This document shows, in pieces, positions 48,220 to 55,242 of a stretch of DNA of 64,000 nt. Every line of letters begins with the position of its first letter. Within the stretch, counting starts at the first letter, position 1. A program made the position numbers and the translations under genes. The stretch is from positions 310,001 through 374,000 of the forward strand of contig QKYL01000001.1 in assembly GCA_003255745.1 (NCBI GenBank), in the 5' to 3' direction. The notes beneath the pieces were generated by a model that saw only the letters and a list, made by a program, of their open reading frames with translations, was not told where the DNA came from and did not search any database. The stretch is from Paracoccus saliphilus. GTDB taxonomy: Bacteria > Pseudomonadota > Alphaproteobacteria > Rhodobacterales > Rhodobacteraceae.

Positions 48220-49236
48220 ATGGGTTTGCAGATCGACATTCCGGCCATACTGGCCAATCACGCGGCACTTGCGGCGAAAGCCTCTGGGGCCAGGACCGCG
48301 GCCGTGGTCAAGGCCGATGCCTATGGCTTGGGCGCAGTCCGTGTCGCTCCGGCGCTTTATGCTGCGGGCGTGCGCGATTTCTTTGTGGCGCTGGCGCACG
48401 AGGGCAGGACCATCCGGCCGCATCTGCCCGAAGATGCGCAAATCAACGTGCTGTCGGGGCATATGGAAGGCGAGGACCTGACGGGCCTTACGCCCGTGCT
48501 GAACAGCCCCGCCCAGTTCTTCCGCGACCGCGCGATGCGGCCCGGGGCACCTTTTGCGATCCAGTTGGACACGGGCATGAACCGCCTTGGGATGGAGGCC
48601 GCCGAGTGGGCTGCCATTCGCGACGAGGCGCTTGCCGCGCGCCCGACGTTCATAATGTCCCACCTGGCCTGCGCGGATGAGCCTGATCATCCGGCCAATG
48701 CCGCCCAGCTGGCGGCGTTCCGCGCGATGACCGATGGATGTGGCGTGCCGCGGTCCTTGGCCGCGACGGGTGGAATCCTGCTGGGTGCGGATTATCACTT
48801 TGATCTGGTCCGGCCGGGCGTGGGTCTTTACGGCGGTCTGCCTTTTGCCGACGCGCGGCCGGTCTTGCGCCTGTCGCTGCGCGTGATCCAGACGCGCGAG
48901 GTAAGGGCCGGTGAGATGGTCGGCTATGGCGCCAGCTGGCGTGCCGACCGCGACAGCCGGATCGCGACCGTTGATGCGGGCTATGCCGACGGCATCCTGC
49001 GGGCGTTATCCTCCAGTGGTGTGTCGTTGTTCGCAGGCGATACGGCTTGCCCGGTTGTTGGGCGGGTTTCGATGGACCTGATCACGGTGGATGTCACCGA
49101 CCTGCCGGACGTGCCGGACGCGCTGGACCTGATCTGCCCGCAGCAGCCGATCGACCGCCTGGCCGACCTGGCCGGCACCATCGGCTATGAGATCCTGACC
49201 TCTCTCCGCCAGCGTTACCAGCGGACTTATCTGTGA
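48220..49236 (+). CDS. alr: alanine racemase
   Basis: PLP enzyme making D-alanine for peptidoglycan. The 338 residues contain the PLP lysine in [32 protein letters not shown] (the catalytic tyrosine loop) and [12 protein letters not shown]. It is a bit shorter than the 360-390 usual length because the N-terminus begins close to the barrel. The ATG at 48220 has GAAGG upstream. The longer frame from 46351 runs antisense through pccB and is not coding. GTGA overlap with mlaE. Confidence 0.92.
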   Translation: MGLQIDIPAILANHAALAAKASGARTAAVVKADAYGLGAVRVAPALYAAGVRDFFVALAHEGRTIRPHLPEDAQINVLSGHMEGEDLTGLTPVLNSPAQFFRDRAMRPGAPFAIQLDTGMNRLGMEAAEWAAIRDEALAARPTFIMSHLACADEPDHPANAAQLAAFRAMTDGCGVPRSLAATGGILLGADYHFDLVRPGVGLYGGLPFADARPVLRLSLRVIQTREVRAGEMVGYGASWRADRDSRIATVDAGYADGILRALSSSGVSLFAGDTACPVVGRVSMDLITVDVTDLPDVPDALDLICPQQPIDRLADLAGTIGYEILTSLRQRYQRTYL

Positions 49237-49997
49237 CCCCCATCCGTGCGATCGGACGCCCGGCGCTGCACCTGACGCGCGGCACGGGCGCGGTTGTGAT
49301 CTTTGCCGTCCGTGGCCTTGGCGGCCTGAAGCCGTTCCCCGGCAGCGCCATCCTGCGCCAGCTGGTCCAGATCGGCTGGCTGTCGCTGCCGGTCGTGGGG
49401 CTGACGGCGCTGTTCACCGGCGCGGCTCTGGCCCTGCAGATCCATTCGGGCGGGCAGCGGTTTCAGGCGGGCGACGTGGTGCCCGCGATCGTCGCCATTG
49501 GCATGGTGCGTGAACTGGGGCCGGTTCTGGGCGGTCTGATGGTGGCCGCGCGTGTGGCCAGCAGCATCGCGGCTGAAATCGGCACGATGCGCGTGACCGA
49601 GCAGATCGACGCACTTGTTACCCTGTCCACCGATCCGGTGCGGTGGCTGGTCACCCCGCGCCTGTGGGCGGCCATCCTGTCGCTGCCGGTTCTGGTGGCG
49701 GTCGGGGACATCATCGGCATCATGGGCGGCTGGATGGTGGGCACGATGTCCCTTGGCTTCAACTCGGCCACCTATATCGCCAACAGCTGGGCCTATCTCG
49801 AAGTCTGGGACGTAACGTCGGGCCTGATCAAGGGCGCCGTGTTCGGCCTGATCGTGGCCCTGTCCGGCTGCTGGTTCGGGATGCGGTCCGGTCGCGGTGC
49901 GGCAGGCGTAGGGCGCGCCACCACCAGCGCGGTCGTGGCGGCGGCAGTCGGCATCCTGGCCGCCAACTTCGCGCTGACGGGACTTTTCTTCGAATGA
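49233..49997 (+). CDS. mlaE: MlaE-type ABC permease
   Basis: 254-residue permease of the Mla/MCE family, which maintains the asymmetry of outer-membrane phospholipids. Several membrane spans plus the hallmark GMVRELGPVLGGLMVAARVASS-type motif and EIGTMRVTEQIDAL. The start codon is GTG at 49233, overlapping the alr stop as GTGA. Coupled to mlaF. Substrate is presumably phospholipid by family. Confidence 0.92.
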   Translation: MTPIRAIGRPALHLTRGTGAVVIFAVRGLGGLKPFPGSAILRQLVQIGWLSLPVVGLTALFTGAALALQIHSGGQRFQAGDVVPAIVAIGMVRELGPVLGGLMVAARVASSIAAEIGTMRVTEQIDALVTLSTDPVRWLVTPRLWAAILSLPVLVAVGDIIGIMGGWMVGTMSLGFNSATYIANSWAYLEVWDVTSGLIKGAVFGLIVALSGCWFGMRSGRGAAGVGRATTSAVVAAAVGILAANFALTGLFFE

Positions 49998-50722
49998 TCC
50001 AGGTTCGTGGCCTGTCCAAATCTTTTGGCACGCAGCAGGTTCTGGAGGCACTGGACCTAGACGTGCCGCAGGGCGAGAGCCTTTGCGTGATCGGCCAATC
50101 GGGCACGGGCAAGTCGATCCTGCTGAAATGCATTCTGGGGCTTGAGACACCCAATGCAGGGCAGGTCCTCTGGCAGGGCCGTCCGCTGCGGGGCGCGGAA
50201 CGCGCACGGTTCTTGGCGCGGTTCGGGATGTTGTTCCAGGGGGCTGCGCTTTTCGACAGCCTCTCGGTCTGGCAGAACGTGGCCTTCCGCCTGCGCCAGC
50301 GGATGGGCGACCGTCCGGCGCGCGCCATCGCGATCGAAAAGCTGTCCCGCGTGGGCCTGTCCCCCGAAACCGCAGACCTGATGCCGGCCCAGTTGTCAGG
50401 GGGCATGGCCAAGCGCGTCGGGTTGGCGCGGGCGATTGCCGACGATCCGCAGGTCATCTTCTTTGACGAACCCACGACCGGCCTTGACCCGATCCGGGCG
50501 CGTGCCATCAACGCCCTGATCCGCGGCATCGTCACGGAAACCGGGGCGACTGCCATCACCATCACCCATGACATGGATTCGGTTCGCGCCATCGGGGACC
50601 GGGTCGCGCTGCTGCAGGGCGGCCGGATCCTGCATGACGGGCCGGTCGCCGCCATGGACCATGCGCCGGCACTGGCCCAGTTTCTGGGCAGGGACCCGGA
50701 CGGTCCGGTTCAATTTGTCTGA
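49994..50722 (+). CDS. mlaF: MlaF-type ABC ATPase
   Basis: 242 residues. Walker A GQSGTGKSI, signature LSGGMAKRVGLARAI, Walker B IFFDEPTTGLDPI and the switch histidine in ITHDMDSV. Works with MlaE. The ATG overlaps the mlaE stop as ATGA. The usual third component, the MCE-domain protein MlaD, is not next to it, and no MlaB or MlaC is present in the window. Confidence 0.92.
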   Translation: MIQVRGLSKSFGTQQVLEALDLDVPQGESLCVIGQSGTGKSILLKCILGLETPNAGQVLWQGRPLRGAERARFLARFGMLFQGAALFDSLSVWQNVAFRLRQRMGDRPARAIAIEKLSRVGLSPETADLMPAQLSGGMAKRVGLARAIADDPQVIFFDEPTTGLDPIRARAINALIRGIVTETGATAITITHDMDSVRAIGDRVALLQGGRILHDGPVAAMDHAPALAQFLGRDPDGPVQFV

Positions 50723-50860
50723 ACTTCATGCAACTTTTACCACCACCGCAGGGTTTTGCCGGAAACGGGGGCACAGTTGCCCGCGCCCTTCGCAACATCG
50801 CCTTGTGCGAATCCCTACGGCTTGCCACCATAGAAACCGACGCCTGAGCAGGAGAAAGAT

Positions 50861-51937
50861 TTGGGCCTAACCCCGACGCCCCCCGTTGCGACCCCTTCGG
50901 CTGAAACCCTGCTGGAATTTCCCGACAACCGGCTGCTGATCGACCTGTGCGGTGCGAATGACCGGCACCTGGCACGGATCGAAGAGGCGCTAGCGGTGCA
51001 TATCCTGCGCCGCGGAAACCAGCTTGCCATCGTGGGCGACCCCGAGGCGCAGGCCGAGGCGGCGCAGATCCTCGGCGCCCTTTATGCGCGGCTGGAACAG
51101 CAGCGTCCTGTCAGCCTGCCCGAAATCGAGGCAGCCCTGCGCATGGGCGTGGACCCGGTCGCCGAGATCACTCCGACCGAACAGCTGGAGATGTTCGCGC
51201 AGGGCAATTATGAGCTGCGCACCCGCAAGAAGTCGGTCGAGCCGCGCACGGATGCGCAAAAGGCCTATGTCCGCGCCCTGTTCCAAAACGAACTGGCCTT
51301 TGGCATCGGTCCGGCAGGCACGGGCAAGACCTATCTGGCGGTCGCTGTGGGCGTCACGATGCTGATCGGCGGGCAGGTTGACAAGATCATCCTGTCGCGT
51401 CCGGCCGTCGAGGCAGGCGAGCGTTTGGGCTTTCTTCCCGGCGACATGAAGGAAAAGGTCGATCCCTACATGCAGCCGCTCTACGATGCGCTGAACGACT
51501 TCCTGCCGGCCAAGCAGATGCAGAAGCTGGTTGAGGAAAAGCGGATCGAGATCGCGCCCCTGGCCTTCATGCGCGGTCGCACCCTGTCGCGCGCCTTTGT
51601 GGTGCTGGACGAGGCGCAGAACGCCAGCTCCATGCAGATGAAGATGTTCCTGACGCGGCTTGGAGAAGGGTCGCGCATGGTCATCACCGGCGACCGGACG
51701 CAGATCGACCTGCCGCGTGGCATGCAGTCGGGCTTGGTCGACGCCGAAAAGATCCTGGCCGGGGTCAAGGGCATCAGCTTCAGCTATTTCACTGCCGATG
51801 ACGTTGTGCGCCATCCGCTTGTTGCGCGGATCATCAAGGCCTATGACGCCGAGGAAGTCGCGGCAGTTGCCCGCGGGGAAACAGAAGGGCTGCGGGGGCA
51901 ATATGCACCCCGCCGGCAGATGCGGAACGATGCCTGA
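50861..51937 (+). CDS. phoH: PhoH-like ATPase
   Basis: 358 residues with Walker A GPAGTGKTYLA in the PhoH domain and Walker B FVVLDEAQNASSMQMK. An extra N-terminal KH-like segment of about 100 residues is usual for alphaproteobacterial PhoH. The start codon is TTG at 50861 with AGGAG eight bases before. PhoH-YbeY pairs are involved in RNA processing and ribosome quality control. It overlaps ybeY by eight bases. Confidence 0.94.
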   Translation: MGLTPTPPVATPSAETLLEFPDNRLLIDLCGANDRHLARIEEALAVHILRRGNQLAIVGDPEAQAEAAQILGALYARLEQQRPVSLPEIEAALRMGVDPVAEITPTEQLEMFAQGNYELRTRKKSVEPRTDAQKAYVRALFQNELAFGIGPAGTGKTYLAVAVGVTMLIGGQVDKIILSRPAVEAGERLGFLPGDMKEKVDPYMQPLYDALNDFLPAKQMQKLVEEKRIEIAPLAFMRGRTLSRAFVVLDEAQNASSMQMKMFLTRLGEGSRMVITGDRTQIDLPRGMQSGLVDAEKILAGVKGISFSYFTADDVVRHPLVARIIKAYDAEEVAAVARGETEGLRGQYAPRRQMRNDA

Positions 51938-52424
51938 CCAGATAACCGCTGATTGCGTCATCGAGGACGAGCGATGGGAGGCCGCTGGCCTTGAACAGCT
52001 GGCGGCCCGTGCGGTCGAGGCGACGCTGCGCTGGCACCGGATCGGCGGCGAGGTGGTCGTCATGGGCTGCGACGATGTCCGGATCTCGGCGCTGAACGCC
52101 GATTTCCGAGGCAAGCCCCGCGCGACGAACGTTTTGTCCTGGCCCTCGGTCGAGCATCTGCCGCACCCGCCGGGGGCGTCGCCGGTCCTGCCCGACGAGG
52201 AGGAACTGGGCGACATCGCCATTGCCTATGAAACCTGCGTGGCGGAGGCTGCGGCTCAGGGCAAGCCGGTCGCGGATCACGTAACCCACCTGCTGGTCCA
52301 CGCGACGCTGCACCTGCTGGGCTATGACCACGACAACGATCCCGATGCCGAGTTCATGGAGGCGACCGAGCGCGCCATCCTGCGGGATCTGGGCATCGCC
52401 GACCCCTACAGGGAGACAAACTGA
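51930..52424 (+). CDS. ybeY: endoribonuclease YbeY
   Basis: 164-residue single-zinc endoribonuclease for 16S rRNA maturation and ribosome quality control. The metal motif H-x3-H-x2-G-x2-H is intact as HATLHLLGYDH, and NADFRGKPRATNVLSWP matches the family core. The ATG is eight bases inside the end of phoH, and the stop shares a base with the corC start (TGATG), so all three genes are translationally coupled. Confidence 0.96.
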   Translation: MPDQITADCVIEDERWEAAGLEQLAARAVEATLRWHRIGGEVVVMGCDDVRISALNADFRGKPRATNVLSWPSVEHLPHPPGASPVLPDEEELGDIAIAYETCVAEAAAQGKPVADHVTHLLVHATLHLLGYDHDNDPDAEFMEATERAILRDLGIADPYRETN

Positions 52425-53359
52425 TGAGTTCCGAGGCCCGATTACCCGACTATTCCCCTGATCAGGAAGCGCAATCCCACGCCGATAGATTGTCGGAGGG
52501 GGATCATGACGCCCCCCTTTCAAAAGGCTTCTTCGGGCGTGTGCTTCACGCGCTGACCGGGTCTGAGAACGGCCCCCCGGCCGAGGTTCAGCGCCACGGC
52601 CCCGGCAAGCCCGGCCTTCTGAACCTGCGGCGGATGCGCGTCGATGACGTGGCCATCCCCAAGGTCGAGATCATCGCCGCGCCGCTGAACATCACCTTGG
52701 AAGATCTGGTGACCATGTTCCGCGAACACGGATTTTCGCGTATTCCGGTCTTTCGGGGTACCCTGGACAGCCCCTTGGGAATGATCCACCTGAAGGACCT
52801 GTCGCTGAAGCACGGTTTTGGCGCAGGCGGCAAGTTCACCCTGCGACCGATGCTGCGCCCGCTGCTTTATGTACCGCCCTCGATGCCTATCGGCGTCCTG
52901 CTGCAACAGATGCAGACCAAGCGCATCCACATGGCGCTGGTCATCGACGAATACGGCGGCGTCGATGGACTGGTCACGATCGAGGACCTGATCGAGCAGG
53001 TGATCGGCGAGATCGAGGACGAGCATGACGAGGATGAAGGTGGCCTCTGGGTGCGGGAAAAGCCGGGCCAGTGGCTGATCCAGGCGCGCGCGGGTTTGGC
53101 GGATGTCGAGCAGGAAACCGGGCTGCGCCTGATGGATGCGGATGAAACCGAGGAGGTTGACACCTTGGGCGGCGTGATTTTCATGCTGGCAGGCCGGGTT
53201 CCGCTGCGGGGCGAGGTCATTGCACACCCGTCCGGCGCCGAGTTCGAGGTCGTGGATGCCGACCCGCGCCGGCTCAAGCGCATCCGGCTGCGCCTGCCAA
53301 GCGTCGCGACCCTGACCGGCAGCCGCGCAACCAGGACGGATGTGAAAGCCGGCGGCTGA
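52424..53359 (+). CDS. CorC/hemolysin C-type transporter-associated protein
   Basis: 311 residues. Residues 65-205 hold a tandem CBS pair (RRMRVDDVAIPKVEII, RIPVFRGTLDSPLGMIHLKDL, LVIDEYGGVDGLVTIEDLIEQVIGEI), and the C-terminal 90 form the CorC/HlyC domain (EVDTLGGVIFMLAGRVPLRG). These proteins are linked to magnesium or cobalt efflux, but direct transport is not shown. No DUF21 membrane domain is present. In relatives lnt follows; here a convergent hydrolase lies four bases after the stop. Confidence 0.92.
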   Translation: MSSEARLPDYSPDQEAQSHADRLSEGDHDAPLSKGFFGRVLHALTGSENGPPAEVQRHGPGKPGLLNLRRMRVDDVAIPKVEIIAAPLNITLEDLVTMFREHGFSRIPVFRGTLDSPLGMIHLKDLSLKHGFGAGGKFTLRPMLRPLLYVPPSMPIGVLLQQMQTKRIHMALVIDEYGGVDGLVTIEDLIEQVIGEIEDEHDEDEGGLWVREKPGQWLIQARAGLADVEQETGLRLMDADETEEVDTLGGVIFMLAGRVPLRGEVIAHPSGAEFEVVDADPRRLKRIRLRLPSVATLTGSRATRTDVKAGG

Positions 53360-53362
53360 AGT

Positions 53363-54307
53363 TCAACTGTTCTCGAACCGGGCCAGCATCGCGTTGAAGA
53401 ACCGGGCACGCGTTTCTGGCGTCTCCATCATCACCTCGTGACGCGCCCCGTCAATCTCCAGCAGCTGGCCCCCGGGCCAGCGGGCGGCGCGATCGCGGAT
53501 GGCGCCCGGCGAGACAACCTTTTCGTCGGATCCGAGCGACACCAGCATCGGGTGGGGGGGCGAGGGAATGCGCGACAGCCGGGTGCATTCGTTCAGCGCC
53601 TTGGCCACCCAGTCAAAGCTGGCGCCCCCGATGGTCAGGTCCGGCCAATGTGCGGCCTCTCGCACAAGCCGCGCCCATTCGTCGGGGTCCTGTGTCAGCA
53701 GGTTCGCTGTAAAGCTTTCATCCAGCACATAGGTGTTCGCGGCCCCGCCGCTGCCCGGTGCCGGAAATCCACCTCGTCCAACGCGACCGGCCAGATAAGC
53801 GATCCCAAGCGCCACGCCATGCTGCATACGGCGCAGGTTGATGCCCCACATGGGCGCTGAAAACACGGCGGTCTGAACAGGCAAACCAGCCTCCAGCGCG
53901 GCAAGTCCGATACAGCCGCCCATCGAATGCGCCACCAGGTGCCAGGGGCGCGGCAGGCGCAGTTCCCCGGCCAGTACGATCATCTCGATCACGTCGTGCT
54001 GGTAATCCGAGAATTCGCCAATATGACCCGGACGCGGATTGTGCTGCAGGCGGTCGGACAGCCCCTGTCCGCGCCAGTCAACGGCAAGCACATGATAGCC
54101 TTCTGCAACCAGAAGGTCCGCCACGGGGGCATATTTCTCGGCATATTCCGTCCGGCCCGGAAACAGCAGCACGCTGCCCCGGACCGCACCGTCATCAGGT
54201 TGCCAACAGGCAAACCGAAGGCGGATTCCATCCTCTGCCCGGACGAAAAAGGCGCGCGCGGGGGCACGCGGATCGTCGGGCAGCTGGTGGAATGGCGCCT
54301 GCTCCAT
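53363..54307 (-). CDS. alpha/beta hydrolase (lysophospholipase-like)
   Basis: 314-residue serine hydrolase of the monoacylglycerol lipase/lysophospholipase L2 kind. The nucleophile is in VAHSMGGCIGL (G-x-S-x-G), the oxyanion turn in FPGRTEYAEKY, the acid in LVSLGSDEKVVSP and the histidine in IDGARHEVMMET near the C-terminus. It probably acts on lysolipids or other fatty-acid esters. It starts four bases after the SCP2 gene, so the two are one transcript, convergent with corC. Confidence 0.85.
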   Translation of the reverse strand: MEQAPFHQLPDDPRAPARAFFVRAEDGIRLRFACWQPDDGAVRGSVLLFPGRTEYAEKYAPVADLLVAEGYHVLAVDWRGQGLSDRLQHNPRPGHIGEFSDYQHDVIEMIVLAGELRLPRPWHLVAHSMGGCIGLAALEAGLPVQTAVFSAPMWGINLRRMQHGVALGIAYLAGRVGRGGFPAPGSGGAANTYVLDESFTANLLTQDPDEWARLVREAAHWPDLTIGGASFDWVAKALNECTRLSRIPSPPHPMLVSLGSDEKVVSPGAIRDRAARWPGGQLLEIDGARHEVMMETPETRARFFNAMLARFENS

Positions 54308-54311
54308 CAGG

Positions 54312-54596
54312 TCAGGACAGCTTTTGCCCCAGTTGCATGGCCACGCCCATCGAGCCGTCGATGGCCAGCTTGCCGGTCATGAAGGCGGTGGCGGGATTCA
54401 CGTCGCCGTTCAGGATGCCCTCAAAGGTCTCACGCGATGCGGTCAGCGTCACCTCGGCCTCTTCGTCGCCTGCGCGCACGCCGGATTCGTCGATCATGAT
54501 CGCGCCCTCGTCCTCGATCACGAACTTGGCGGTGGATTCGAAGCTGTCGATCTTCTGGCTCAGTTTCTCGACAGCTGCATTCACGACTTTGCTCAT
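54312..54596 (-). CDS. SCP2 sterol-carrier-domain protein
   Basis: 94 residues: AKFVIEDEGAIMIDESG, EAEVTLTASRETFEGIL and NPATAFMTGKLAIDGSMGVAMQLGQ, a complete SCP2 fold. These proteins bind lipids or acyl-CoA in a hydrophobic tunnel. AGAGGATC precedes the ATG. Co-transcribed with a lysophospholipase-like hydrolase, which suggests a lipid-handling pair. Confidence 0.92.
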   Translation of the reverse strand: MSKVVNAAVEKLSQKIDSFESTAKFVIEDEGAIMIDESGVRAGDEEAEVTLTASRETFEGILNGDVNPATAFMTGKLAIDGSMGVAMQLGQKLS

Positions 54597-54657
54597 TTTG
54601 ATCCTCTTGGTGCGCTTGGGCTGGCGCCCGACCTGCGGGCTGGGTTACACCCATACT

Positions 54658-55239
54658 ATGAGCCTGGACCGCCCCGTTTTCCAGAATGCCGTCGCGGCAC
54701 TGCGTCACAGAGTTCTGACGATTTTCCTTGTTTTGGCAAGCGTCTTGCCGGTCGCGGGATGGGCTGCGCCGCTGGACGACGCCTTCGCCCGTCTGGCCGC
54801 CCCCGAGGGCGAGGGATGGCGGATTGCGGAAAGCGACATCCTGCGGGAATGGTCGCGATCCGGTTCACCCGCGATGGACCTGCTGCTGCGGCGGGGAGAA
54901 GAGGCGCTGGATGCGGGCGACATCCCGACAGCAATCGGCCATCTGACGGCGCTGACCGACCATGCCCCCGACTTCGCGGCCGGCTTTCAGGCGCGCGCCG
55001 CGGCCTTTGCCGCCGCAGGGCAGTTCGGGCCCGCGCTGGCCGATCTGGCACGCGCGCTGGAACTGGAACCGCGGCACTTTGCGGCCCTGACCCAGCTGGG
55101 GGCCATGCTGGAGGAAATGGGCGAGGATGACCGCGCCCTGACCGCCTATCGCGAGAGCCTGAAGATCCATCCCCACCAGCAGGAAGCAATTGATGGCGTC
55201 GCACGTCTGGAACGCAAGCGCATCGGCACCGATATCTAG
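54658..55239 (+). CDS. TPR protein with signal peptide
   Basis: 193 residues. A signal peptide or anchor covers residues 1-36 (FLVLASVLPVAGWA), then two or three tetratricopeptide repeats: AMDLLLRRGEEALDAGDIPTA, FQARAAAFAAAGQFGPALADL and ALTQLGAMLEEMGEDDRALTAY-type units. Such proteins are periplasmic scaffolds. Diverges from the SCP2 gene; directly followed (3 bases) by the helicase. Confidence 0.85.
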   Translation: MSLDRPVFQNAVAALRHRVLTIFLVLASVLPVAGWAAPLDDAFARLAAPEGEGWRIAESDILREWSRSGSPAMDLLLRRGEEALDAGDIPTAIGHLTALTDHAPDFAAGFQARAAAFAAAGQFGPALADLARALELEPRHFAALTQLGAMLEEMGEDDRALTAYRESLKIHPHQQEAIDGVARLERKRIGTDI

Positions 55240-55242
55240 GCC

